Shown here piece by piece: positions 1-7,475 of a DNA stretch of 13,578 nucleotides. The notes beneath the pieces were generated by a model that was given only the letters and a program-made list of their open reading frames with translations, was not told where the DNA came from and did not search any database. The translations under genes were made by a program, and so were the position numbers. The stretch is from Gammaproteobacteria bacterium (lineage in GTDB: Bacteria; Pseudomonadota; Gammaproteobacteria; Steroidobacterales; SZUA-146). Each line of letters begins with the position of its first letter. The first letter of the stretch is position 1. The DNA lies in assembly GCA_013002925.1 (NCBI GenBank), contig JABDLQ010000036.1, positions 1 to 13,578 of the forward strand, read 5' to 3'.

Positions 1-244
1 GCCCGAGCACCTGTTCAAAAAATTCAGCTGGCACCTCATAATGTTGTTCATTGGCTGCTGCAGTATTGACCGCCACGGGGCTTTGGCGCAGGTCTTCGAT
101 CATCTCGTCAAAACGATTCACCAGTTCCAGTTCCGAACCATCCAGTTCTGCCGCCAGACGCTGTGCAATCAAGCGCCGCATACCAGCCCGTGCCAGCGCA
201 TCTGGTATCCAGCCTTTTTCACACATGCGGATAAGATTGATCAT
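1..244 (-). CDS. CFA/coclaurine-N-methyltransferase-like SAM-dependent methyltransferase, N-terminal part (truncated by window edge)
   Basis: Only the first 81 codons are inside the window; the gene continues past the left edge. The start ATG at 244 is the only good start codon before an in-frame TGA at 289-287, and an ACAGG lies about nine bases upstream. The N-terminus (MINLIRMCEKGWIPDALARAG) and the segment NEQHYEVPAEFF (residues 65-76) match what I know of the cyclopropane-fatty-acyl-phospholipid synthase superfamily (COG2230), in particular the branch resembling plant coclaurine N-methyltransferases, where NxQHYEVPxEFF precedes the SAM-binding fold. The SAM-binding motifs themselves lie outside the window, so substrate and activity cannot be judged. 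It is divergent from the MOSC gene, with a 143-bp gap. Confidence 0.75.
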   Translation of the reverse strand, partial: MINLIRMCEKGWIPDALARAGMRRLIAQRLAAELDGSELELVNRFDEMIEDLRQSPVAVNTAAANEQHYEVPAEFFEQVLG

Positions 245-344
245 TCGGACGCGCCTGTCAGGTTCACAATCGGGTAAACGACACTGTCAATAATACCAGC
301 TTATTCACATGTCTCGCGCGAATGCATTTCAGGTCAGGCACCAG

Positions 345-361
345 GTGCGCTGTTTGCGCAC
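345..361. repeat. Short perfect inverted repeat upstream of the MOSC gene
   Basis: GTGCGC (345-350) and GCGCAC (356-361) are perfect inverted copies around a 5-base loop. They lie 27 bases before the MOSC start, in the divergent intergenic region 245-387. It could be a small operator or a 5'-UTR hairpin, but it is short enough to occur by chance, and there is no T-run to make it a terminator. Confidence 0.25.
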
Positions 362-387
362 GTTCACTTATCTGGCAGTATGATGTC

Positions 388-1281
388 ATGGTTGAGATTA
401 CCGCACTGAATATTTATCCGGTGAAATCGTTGCACGGGATTGCACTGGATACGGCTACGCTGGGAACACGGGGGTTCCGTTTTGACCGGCAATGGCTTGT
501 TGTGGATCATCGCAACTTCTTTGTCACGCAGCGTGCGCTTGCCGGCATGGCCACCATTACCCCGCACCTGACCGACGAGGCACTGATACTCCGTCACCCT
601 GACCAGCCGGACCTGGTTATACCTTTGCACAAAACGGACGGCCCACGCGTCCGTGTAAAAATCTGGAAAGACTGGTGCGATGCAAACGAAGAGGGGAACG
701 AGGCGTCGACATGGTTAACCAGTGTACTGGGCCAGTTTCGCGGCCACGACCTGCGCCTGGTGCGCTTTGCCAGTGACGGCAGCCGCCCGGTAGAACCTGA
801 TTTCCTGGCGGGTGATAAAGCCGAAACCGCCTTTGCCGATGGTTATCCCTACCTGGTCACTGTGGAAGAATCGCTGGCAGACCTTAACGAACATTTGCGC
901 AAATGCGACAGCCCGGCGGTGCCAATGAACAGGTTCCGTGCAAATATCGTGGTTCGCGGTCTGGAGCCCCTGGCCGAAAACCGCGTCGATGAACTGACCC
1001 ATGCCAAGTTGACTGTACGCCTGGCGCTACGCAAGCCGTGTCAGCGCTGCAGGATCACCACCGTCGATCAGGAAACCGGTGTCGCGTCGTCACCGCCTCA
1101 ACCGGGACCGGACTCTTTACCGGAGCCGTTGCGAACCCTGGTCGCACAAAACCCCTTTCCGGGCAAGCCGGGTGGCTATTTTGGGCAGAATGCCATTTTG
1201 CTCGACGGAGAAAACCAGCAGTTAACGGTCGGTGATGAACTGGTCGCCAGCTATCGACCACCTGCTATTCCACGACGGTAA
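388..1281 (+). CDS. MOSC domain protein with N-terminal MOSC beta-barrel (YcbX/mARC-like, no ferredoxin domain)
   Basis: The 297-residue product starts VEITALNIYPVKSLHG, the hallmark opening of the MOSC N-terminal beta-barrel domain (about residues 1-120), including the NFFVTQR segment (44-50). The MOSC domain proper follows (about 135-290), with MNRFRANIVV (180-189) and the KPCQRC motif (C218 and C221) where this family places its conserved cysteine. Proteins of this kind (YcbX, mARC) bind the molybdenum cofactor and reduce N-hydroxylated compounds. E. coli YcbX carries a C-terminal 2Fe-2S domain that is absent here, so an external electron donor would be needed. I chose ATG 388 over ATG 322 because the family begins almost exactly there and the extra 22 residues look non-conserved. 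No clear Shine-Dalgarno is visible. The precise substrate is unknown. Confidence 0.85.
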   Translation: MVEITALNIYPVKSLHGIALDTATLGTRGFRFDRQWLVVDHRNFFVTQRALAGMATITPHLTDEALILRHPDQPDLVIPLHKTDGPRVRVKIWKDWCDANEEGNEASTWLTSVLGQFRGHDLRLVRFASDGSRPVEPDFLAGDKAETAFADGYPYLVTVEESLADLNEHLRKCDSPAVPMNRFRANIVVRGLEPLAENRVDELTHAKLTVRLALRKPCQRCRITTVDQETGVASSPPQPGPDSLPEPLRTLVAQNPFPGKPGGYFGQNAILLDGENQQLTVGDELVASYRPPAIPRR

Positions 1282-1641
1282 GGCCGCCAACAGCCAGTAC
1301 AGTGCACAGTCCTCCTGCTTCTTCGGTTGCTTGCGCAAGGCACCGGTGCAACACCGGTATTACCGCAACAGGTTCCTGCACGGAACCGGCAAACCAGATG
1401 CGTGTCACCATGAACAAGCGCTGATCACAGGAGCGCGCGGCGCGCGACTCAACACGCTATGCCAGAATTTTACGATCGGTTAGCCCTACATGCCCAAGCG
1501 GTGTGCGGCGGATCGCTGCCACTTTGCTGATCGTTGGCGGCTCAGTTCACCTTACATGGGTAACCGGTGGCTTCGCCCGGGTTCGTTGCGCATTGAACCA
1601 CCGGCGCGACCGGTTTCTCTTTTGTCACCGTTTTGCTGATA
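1282..1641. other. 360-bp convergent intergenic region between the MOSC gene and argH; no convincing gene
   Basis: Neither strand holds an ORF with a good start, a Shine-Dalgarno and a recognisable product. What can be seen is a run of small palindromes: CTTGCGCAAG (1330-1339), CACCGGTG (1341-1348), a GGTTCC/GGAACC hairpin (1371-1387), and a GCGCGC-rich block near 1433-1446. There is also the terminator-like hairpin at 1595-1624. A 21-codon ORF from ATG 1459, beginning MPEFYDRLALHAQ, continues in another frame after its TGA; it could be a decayed gene start or chance. Confidence 0.5.
1595..1624 (+). terminator. Possible intrinsic terminator between convergent MOSC gene and argH
   Basis: ACCGG (1600-1604) pairs with CCGGT (1610-1614) around CGCGA. 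The stem extends with GAA/TTC after a two-base bulge, giving eight pairs. On the plus strand it is followed by the T-rich TTCTCTTTT, so it would stop transcription coming from the MOSC side, although it lies more than 300 bases past that stop codon. Read on the minus strand after argH there is no U-tract, so argH may end by another mechanism. Confidence 0.3.
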
Positions 1642-2940
1642 CTACTTGTCTGATGTTCGCATCAGGCGCCGGCGAATCTGCTCAAGACGCAGGTCCGCGG
1701 CGGCACCCGGCGACGTGCGCTGTTTGAGGCTGTCGCTGGCGGAAAACTCCTTGATGTCATCCAGGCTCTCCTTGACCTGTCGATACGCTTGCCGAAACGG
1801 GATGTTCTGTGCGGCCAGATCTACCGCCATGTCGGTGGCAAACATCCCGTTGTCAATCGCCTCGGTCATGGTGTTGCGATCAAACTCCAGGTTCGCCAGC
1901 AAATCAGGAATCAGGGCCAGCGCCGCAATGCCGTGCTCGGTTGCCCGTAGTAACGGCGCCTTGGTGCCCTGCAAATCGCGGTGATAACCGCTTGGCAACG
2001 ACAATATCGAGGACAGTTCGGCCATGGCTCCCTGCACCACGCCCGCTGCTGATCGCAACAATTCCACAACATCCGGGTTACGTTTGTTCGGCATAATCGA
2101 AGAGCCCGTCGTGTATTTTTCGGGCAGTCGCACAAAATTAAATTCTGCGGTCGTATATAAACTCAAATCCCAGGCCAGGCGCCGTACATCCTGTAATGAC
2201 TGGGCAACGACCATCAGGCTTTGCAGCTCAAATTTGCCGCGGCTGTTTTGCGTGTATATGGGATTGACCTGCATGCGGTCAAAACCGAGTGTTTTGGTGG
2301 TCAGGTCGCGATCAAGTGGCAGGTTGACGCCATAACCGGCCGCTGTACCCAGCGGATTGCTGTTGATCCAGTCAAGCGTGTGACAGGCCAGTTGGTAATT
2401 GTCGGCAAATGCCTCCGCAAATCCTGCGAACCACATCCCCAGCGACGACACCACCGCACGCTGCAGATGGGTATAGCCCGGCATGGGCACATCGGCACTG
2501 CCTGCCGCCCGCTCCAGACACACCGATGCAATATCGATGCAGTGAGTCGCCACCTGTTCCAGACTGTGCAGCAAATACAGCCGGCTCGCCACCAGTACCT
2601 GGTCGTTACGACTGCGGCCGGTGTGAACTTTGGCGCCGACATCGCCGAGCCTGGACGTGAGCCAGTGCTCAATTGCTGAATGTCCATCCTCAAACTGCCC
2701 GTCGAGCGCAAAGTCACCCCTGGCAAATGCATCAGCAAGCCTGTCAAGTTCTTCACACAAGGCCATGCATTCGGCTGCGCTCAGAACGTTGATGCTGGCC
2801 AGGCCCTGCACATGCGCCTGGGTCGCCTGTATATCAAACAGAAACAACTTGCGATCCAGCTGCACATCTTCACCGGCCAGAAAATGCATCAGGCGCTCAT
2901 CAAGATCGCTGGTGTTGGATTGCCACAGCAAATTAGCCAA
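1642..2940 (-). CDS. argH: Argininosuccinate lyase
   Basis: This enzyme cleaves argininosuccinate to arginine and fumarate, the last step of arginine synthesis. The 432-residue product carries HTGRSRND (106-113), the TH pair (157-158, the catalytic-histidine region), LGTAAGYGVNLP (197-208) and the fumarase/ASL signature GSSIMPNKRNPD (279-290), whose second serine (S281) corresponds to the catalytic serine of the superfamily. I place the start at TTG 2940, reading (M)ANLLWQ, because this aligns with the MTDLLWQ start I recall for xanthomonad ArgH and because GGAGGG sits eight bases upstream. An upstream extension of the same frame to 3009 runs inside argC and looks non-homologous. The start overlaps the argC stop by eight bases. 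It is the last gene of the operon. Confidence 0.95.
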   Translation of the reverse strand: MANLLWQSNTSDLDERLMHFLAGEDVQLDRKLFLFDIQATQAHVQGLASINVLSAAECMALCEELDRLADAFARGDFALDGQFEDGHSAIEHWLTSRLGDVGAKVHTGRSRNDQVLVASRLYLLHSLEQVATHCIDIASVCLERAAGSADVPMPGYTHLQRAVVSSLGMWFAGFAEAFADNYQLACHTLDWINSNPLGTAAGYGVNLPLDRDLTTKTLGFDRMQVNPIYTQNSRGKFELQSLMVVAQSLQDVRRLAWDLSLYTTAEFNFVRLPEKYTTGSSIMPNKRNPDVVELLRSAAGVVQGAMAELSSILSLPSGYHRDLQGTKAPLLRATEHGIAALALIPDLLANLEFDRNTMTEAIDNGMFATDMAVDLAAQNIPFRQAYRQVKESLDDIKEFSASDSLKQRTSPGAAADLRLEQIRRRLMRTSDK

Positions 2941-3880
2941 TATCAATGCCCTCCAGTTCTTCCAGCCCACAGGCCAGGTTGATGTTTTGCAACGCCTGCG
3001 TTGCTGCACCTTTCAACAAATTGTCCAGCGTGCTGTGCACCACGAGGCGGCGCCGCTCCGGCTCCACACAAAAGCCACCGACCATGGCACCGGGGCGGTT
3101 AACCACCCGGTTTACATGGGGCGCTTCCATCTGCACGCTGATCAGTGCCTCGTCCTCATAAAAGCGCTGGTAGTGATCGAGCGCCTCCTGCGCCGTCAGT
3201 GCGTCGGTGAGGGTCATATCCACGGTCATGGCAATACCGCGAAAAAACGCGGCGACATTGGGTAAAAACCGCACCGGTCGACCCAGTTGCCGGCTTACTT
3301 CGCGCTCGTGGATATGCGCTACCGACTTGTAGGGGATGATGTTATCCGCCAGGTTTTTGGGGTCATTCTTGTCGGACGGTGCGGTTCCCGCACCGCTGTA
3401 ACCGGAGATGCCAAAGCACACAGGGAAGGTCTCCAGTCTGTCGACGACCGGCGCTAATGCCAGTTGCATCGCTGTCGCATAACAACCCGGATTACTAATG
3501 CGTGTCTTGCCGCTGGCGTGGGCCCGGGTAAGTTCGGGAAGCCCATAGTACCAGGTGTCGTCAAAGCGATAGTCTGCACTCAGATCTATCACGACCTGCT
3601 CCGCAGGCAAAGCGGACACATACCCGGCGGCCAGACCATTGGGTAGTGCCAGCACCAGCACATCTGCTTTGCGTTCTGCTACCACTTGTGGCGCCAGGTG
3701 CTCAAACCGGATGTCACTGTGGATGCCCGGAATCACCCGCGAAACGCCTTGCCCATCCAGGGATCGTGAGCTCGCAAAGACCAGCCTGAACAGTCGGTGC
3801 CGGTCGATGAGCCGCAGCAACTCCGCACCGACATAACCGCGGGCGCCAATAATGCCAACGCTCAGCGATGAGCTGCTCAC
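2933..3880 (-). CDS. argC: N-acetyl-gamma-glutamyl-phosphate reductase
   Basis: ArgC uses NADPH to reduce N-acetylglutamyl phosphate to N-acetylglutamate semialdehyde. The 315-residue product shows the dinucleotide-binding loop GIIGARGYVG (9-18), the catalytic cysteine in SNPGCYATA (C133), the GISGYSGAGTAPSD segment (157-170) and a histidine-rich HIHEREVSR (189-197) where the family has its catalytic histidine. The form with KNDPKNLADNIIPY (171-184) resembles xanthomonad ArgC. The start is GTG 3880, which overlaps the upstream argB/A stop in a GTGA arrangement; GAGG lies about ten bases upstream. The 3' end contains the argH ribosome binding site and overlaps argH by eight bases, so argB, argC and argH are probably translationally coupled. 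Confidence 0.95.
   Translation of the reverse strand: MSSSSLSVGIIGARGYVGAELLRLIDRHRLFRLVFASSRSLDGQGVSRVIPGIHSDIRFEHLAPQVVAERKADVLVLALPNGLAAGYVSALPAEQVVIDLSADYRFDDTWYYGLPELTRAHASGKTRISNPGCYATAMQLALAPVVDRLETFPVCFGISGYSGAGTAPSDKNDPKNLADNIIPYKSVAHIHEREVSRQLGRPVRFLPNVAAFFRGIAMTVDMTLTDALTAQEALDHYQRFYEDEALISVQMEAPHVNRVVNRPGAMVGGFCVEPERRRLVVHSTLDNLLKGAATQALQNINLACGLEELEGIDIG
2949..2954 (-). promoter_or_regulatory. Ribosome binding site of argH that fixes its TTG start
   Basis: GGAGGG on the minus strand lies inside the end of argC, eight bases before TTG 2940. The next TTG upstream in frame (2946) would be only two bases from it, so the motif selects 2940. Confidence 0.75.
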
Positions 3881-5190
3881 GAGAGTGTCGCCTCTGTCTG
3901 CGCAGCAGTAGCAACGCAGCGTGCAACCTGTTGCAGGTCCTCGATGCCGTACCAGAACACATTCCAGTCCGGCGTTTTAATCACGCCATCAGCGTGCCTG
4001 AAATAAAAGCCGTTTATCGGGTTGTCGGGGCGTGCGCGCCAATAAAGCTGCGGGTAGGCCGCGCGCACTGCACTCCATACTGCCTTGCCCAGTCCTTCGC
4101 CCTGCGCCTTATCGGTCACCGCAAACTTGTCCAGCCACGGCAGTCCGTCGTTTGCCGTGATAATCGCCGCCGCACGATAGTTGGCGCTGATATACGCAGC
4201 GAGCAACGGTTTGTTCTGCGCGTAGTCGTGCGCAAGAGCGCGCCCAAAGCTGTTTTCTATCAATCCGCGCAGGCGCGCCTGGTCGATTTGAGCCCAGTCC
4301 TTATACGTGTTGATCGACTCTCCAACGCGTATCAGCGTACCCGACCCCTTGTGTGTAAACAGTTCGCGAGCCAGGTAGTCGGGCCGGGTGATGGACACCG
4401 AAGACGTTTCGGGCAGGTCGCGCAGCAGATTGGCAATCTGCTCAACTTTTACCCGCATACCCGAATGCAGCCAGGGCTGTGCGAGTAATTCCTCAAGGTC
4501 CGTCGACAAATTTATCGACGAAATGATGTTGCCCTGTTCATTCAGGATGCCACCAGTGTCCGTCAAAAATATGACTTTGTAAGGCTGGACCGCACGCACC
4601 AGGGCATTGGTGACGACATCGGCGTTAATATTCACAATCTGGCCGTCTGCCGTCTCACCCAGCGGTGACACGATCGGCAACAAGCCGCCGGCCAGGGCAT
4701 GCCGTATAACATCCAGGTTTACGTCAGTAATTTTACCGACCATGCCGTAGCGACCGTCATCCAGAATCTCCGCTTCTATGACACCACTGGTAATTGAAGC
4801 GGCGTTGGTTTCGGCGGCACGCAGGGAGTCAACGATTGCCATGTTTTGCTGCAAAAACACTTTACGTGCATATTTGAGAACTTCCGGTGTGGTTACGCGA
4901 TAGCCATTATCGATGTGCGATTTGATGCCCGCGTCAGCAAGCGCTGAGGTTAGCTGCGGCCCGGCACCGTGTACTACGATTGGAGTCAGACCCACGCGCT
5001 GTAAAAACACCAGCGCCGAGGTAAAGGCCGCCAGTTGTGACGCCAGTACTGCGCCTCCCACTTTGACAACCGCAAACTTCTCGGCCTCAAGGTCTGCATA
5101 ACGCTTCAGGTACTGCTGAATCTCCTGTTCGCTGCCAATCGTATTGAGCAGGCGATGGATAATTTTGCGGGTTTGCTTATGCGGAGCCAT
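3877..5190 (-). CDS. argB: Bifunctional N-acetylglutamate kinase / N-acetylglutamate synthase (fused ArgB-ArgA, NAGS-K type)
   Basis: The product would acetylate glutamate and then phosphorylate N-acetylglutamate, the first two steps of the pathway. An amino-acid kinase domain covers about residues 30-290 (437-residue numbering), with VVKVGGAVL (41-49), VVHGAGPQ (72-79), IVNINADVVTNAL (185-197) and FLTDTGGIL (208-216). A GNAT-type domain covers about 300-430, with LDKFAVTDKAQGEGLGKAV (353-371), where QGEGLG is the acetyl-CoA pyrophosphate loop, and YWRARPDNPINGFYFRHADG (383-402), typical of the vertebrate-like NAGS class. This layout is known from Xanthomonas and Maricaulis NAGS-K. The start ATG 5190 overlaps the argE' stop by 14 bases; a TTG at 5220 would add ten residues and is less likely. 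No separate argA or argJ is visible here, which fits the fusion doing both jobs. Confidence 0.93.
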   Translation of the reverse strand: MAPHKQTRKIIHRLLNTIGSEQEIQQYLKRYADLEAEKFAVVKVGGAVLASQLAAFTSALVFLQRVGLTPIVVHGAGPQLTSALADAGIKSHIDNGYRVTTPEVLKYARKVFLQQNMAIVDSLRAAETNAASITSGVIEAEILDDGRYGMVGKITDVNLDVIRHALAGGLLPIVSPLGETADGQIVNINADVVTNALVRAVQPYKVIFLTDTGGILNEQGNIISSINLSTDLEELLAQPWLHSGMRVKVEQIANLLRDLPETSSVSITRPDYLARELFTHKGSGTLIRVGESINTYKDWAQIDQARLRGLIENSFGRALAHDYAQNKPLLAAYISANYRAAAIITANDGLPWLDKFAVTDKAQGEGLGKAVWSAVRAAYPQLYWRARPDNPINGFYFRHADGVIKTPDWNVFWYGIEDLQQVARCVATAAQTEATLS

Positions 5191-6244
5191 GAGAAATGAT
5201 CCGTTGGTAGTGAGATGCAACGCTTACCAGTTGCTCCGTGCTGACCCATTCATCAGCCGTATGGGCCTGGGCAATATCTCCCGGGCCAAAAACCAGTGTG
5301 TCGAAACCGGCCTGGGAAAACAATGCGGCTTCTGTCCAGAAATCGACCGCCTGGCCTACAGGCAGATCATAGTGCCCGGCGAGCGCTCCTGCGCCGGCGT
5401 TCAGCGCCGGTGCCACAAACCCCGGCAGCAGTTGTGCATCTGCAAAGCCTGCCGTAATGCCGGCAAGCTGTTCCAGCAGGCCTCCCTGGTCCATCCCGGG
5501 CAATGAGCGCAACCCGAATTTCAGGCTGGCGGTGGGGGCAATCATGTTGGGCTTGATGCCACCTTCGATGACGCCAATGTTAAATCTCACCCCCTGCAGG
5601 TTTTCAAAGCAGCAGTCGTTCTGCGACTGTGCCCACGCCAACGCCTGTTGACCCCAGGCGATGGCCTGATGTGTCGCACTGGCTCCGATCCCTTGCTGAG
5701 CAGACGCGTGCCCGGCGGTACCCACAAACTTTACGGTGCCGGTAATGATACCGCGGTGTGCCATAACCGCCTGAGCCCGGGTGGGTTCCGCGACGATCAC
5801 CTGTGAAAACCTGCGGTTGTGCGCGACGTACTCCCGGACGCAGTGGCTGTTGCCCGCCTCTTCATCGGAAGTAAACAGCAAAGCCAGCGCGCCAGTACTT
5901 CGTTCGGCGGCAGCCAGCATTGCAGCAGCCGCGCCCTTGATATCGCAGGCACCTAAGCCGATGACTCGGTCTTCGTGACGCTGCAAGGTAAACGGGTCAC
6001 AGGTCCAGTCACGGCTGTCCGGCACGGTATCCAGATGAAAATTAAACAATACGCGCGGCTCACCACGCACCGCTAACAGGCTGATGCGGCCCTCTCCATG
6101 ATCCTCGATCTGGTGGTCAAAGCCTGGCAGAGCTTCAGTCAACCAGGCAAAAATGCCGTCGACGGCGATCTGCCGCGGCGGGTTTCTGGTGTCAAAGCTG
6201 ACGAGCCTGGCCAGGTGCTCGAGCAGTCGCGTTTGCAAAGACAT
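5177..6244 (-). CDS. argE: N-acetylcitrulline deacetylase (M20-family ArgE-like)
   Basis: This is a zinc-dependent M20 amidohydrolase. Next to an acetylornithine carbamoyltransferase its likely substrate is N-acetyl-L-citrulline, giving citrulline and acetate, as established for the Xanthomonas enzyme. The 355-residue product shows HLDTVP (H70 metal ligand, D72), GACDIKGA (D101), SDEEAG (E128 general base, E129 ligand), VAEPT (E153) and AHTADEW (H328 ligand). The GTAGHASAQ segment (175-183) belongs to the lid/dimerisation region. The start is ATG 6244, eight bases after the argG stop, with an AGG upstream; the same frame extends to 6454 but that part lies within argG and looks non-homologous. 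The 3' end overlaps argB/A by 14 bases. Substrate choice between acetylcitrulline and acetylornithine is inferred from context. Confidence 0.9.
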   Translation of the reverse strand: MSLQTRLLEHLARLVSFDTRNPPRQIAVDGIFAWLTEALPGFDHQIEDHGEGRISLLAVRGEPRVLFNFHLDTVPDSRDWTCDPFTLQRHEDRVIGLGACDIKGAAAAMLAAAERSTGALALLFTSDEEAGNSHCVREYVAHNRRFSQVIVAEPTRAQAVMAHRGIITGTVKFVGTAGHASAQQGIGASATHQAIAWGQQALAWAQSQNDCCFENLQGVRFNIGVIEGGIKPNMIAPTASLKFGLRSLPGMDQGGLLEQLAGITAGFADAQLLPGFVAPALNAGAGALAGHYDLPVGQAVDFWTEAALFSQAGFDTLVFGPGDIAQAHTADEWVSTEQLVSVASHYQRIISHGSA

Positions 6245-6252
6245 TCGCCGAC

Positions 6253-7455
6253 CTATCTCTTGACCGGGTTGGTTTCCGCCCAGATCGCCGAGCTTTGACC
6301 AAACAGGCGAATAAATCCTTCGGCTTCCTCGACGGACCAGTCCGCGTATTGAGCGTAGCCGGCATGCTTGCCCGTCAGCAGGTGCGGGGAGTCGATGGCT
6401 ACCGCTTGTACATCGCCACCCGCTGTGTAGACCGTGACGGTGCCGTTCACACACTGCTGTGATTGCACCAGGTACGCTTCAAGATCGGCTTTGAGCGGAT
6501 CATAGAAAAAACCCTGGTACACCAGTTCGGCCCACTTGCCAGATACCAGGGGTTTAAAGGAGTTCTGCAACCGTGTGCTCACCGCCTCTTCCAGCGCCCG
6601 GTGCGCCACGTGCAGCGCTGTAATGCCGGGTGCTTCATAGACTATCCGGCCTTTCAGGCCGACCGTCGTGTCCCCGGTATAAATGCCCCGGCCCACGCCA
6701 TAGTCACCGAACCGTCGATTCAAATCCGCCAGTAACTGCGGCCCGTTGTGTGCAACGCCATCGAGCGCAACGGCCTCACCTTTGGAAAATGTAATGTTGA
6801 TCCGCAACGCTTCAGCGGGCCAGTCTTGTGGTGCGCTGGTCAGAAGGCGTGCGCCATCACCGGGTTCCAGCCAGTCATCTATTTCCGCGCCGGACATCGT
6901 AACGCCCAGCAGGTTTTCATTGATCGTATACCGATCGGTTTTGTCCGGGACCTCGTGCCCCAGTTCTGTCAGCTTTTGTTTTTCGTACTCACGGACATTC
7001 AGTCCCTTTTTCTGAATCGCCCGTATCGGTGCCACGATTTCGTAATCACCCAGTGTCCGCACGGTCAGGTCAAAACGCACCTGGTCGTTACCCATGCCGG
7101 TGCATCCATGTGCAAAATACTTTGTGCCCAACGAATCACACAGGGCCAGCGACGCTTTTACAATGACGTAGCGATCCGAACACAGCAACGGGTACTGCGC
7201 CTGGTACCACCCACCGGAATGTATCAGCGGGACCAGGACCTCATTCCACACAGCGTGTGATGCATCAAAACTATGATGCTTAACCGCGCCGAGAGAGAGC
7301 GCGCGCTGTTCTATAGACTCTACTTCTTCAGAGCTGACCCCGCCGGTATCGACAAACAGTGTGTGCACGTCAAACCCTTGCTCACGCAGCCATGGCACAC
7401 AAAAACTGGTATCCAGGCCACCTGAAAATGCCAATACAACGGGTTTATTTTTCAT
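6253..7455 (-). CDS. argG: Argininosuccinate synthase (about 400-residue class)
   Basis: ArgG joins citrulline and aspartate at the cost of ATP to form argininosuccinate. The 400-residue product has the N-type ATP pyrophosphatase loop AFSGGLDTS (9-17), YPLLCSDRY (88-96) and AHGCTGMGNDQVRFD (115-129), the citrulline/aspartate-binding region. Both the length and the GCTGxGNDQVRF form place it in the shorter class rather than the longer class of E. coli ArgG; wording such as TINENLLGVTMSG closely matches what I recall of Xanthomonas ArgG. The start is ATG 7455, with AGGA nine bases upstream. It follows argF' after 20 bases and precedes argE' by eight. Confidence 0.96.
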   Translation of the reverse strand: MKNKPVVLAFSGGLDTSFCVPWLREQGFDVHTLFVDTGGVSSEEVESIEQRALSLGAVKHHSFDASHAVWNEVLVPLIHSGGWYQAQYPLLCSDRYVIVKASLALCDSLGTKYFAHGCTGMGNDQVRFDLTVRTLGDYEIVAPIRAIQKKGLNVREYEKQKLTELGHEVPDKTDRYTINENLLGVTMSGAEIDDWLEPGDGARLLTSAPQDWPAEALRINITFSKGEAVALDGVAHNGPQLLADLNRRFGDYGVGRGIYTGDTTVGLKGRIVYEAPGITALHVAHRALEEAVSTRLQNSFKPLVSGKWAELVYQGFFYDPLKADLEAYLVQSQQCVNGTVTVYTAGGDVQAVAIDSPHLLTGKHAGYAQYADWSVEEAEGFIRLFGQSSAIWAETNPVKR

Positions 7456-7475
7456 GACAGCTTATCCTGCGTTGA

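Noticed and set aside
41..293. Plus-strand open frames over the left edge
   Set aside because: They are antisense to the methyltransferase gene, whose NEQHYEVPAEFF motif is recognisable.
379..384. TATGAT, a near-perfect -10 hexamer, just before the MOSC start
   Set aside because: Transcription from it would begin near 391, after the chosen ATG at 388, and there is no good -35 at 16-18 bases.
2221..3265. Plus-strand open frames of 152 and 211 codons opposite argH and argC
   Set aside because: Both lie wholly antisense to clearly identified enzymes, have no convincing start region, and look like low-complexity shadow translations.
5190..5220. TTG 5220 as the start of argB/A, adding ten residues
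   Set aside because: ATG 5190 fits the family start better and gives a short overlap with argE'; the upstream TTG has no clear ribosome binding site.
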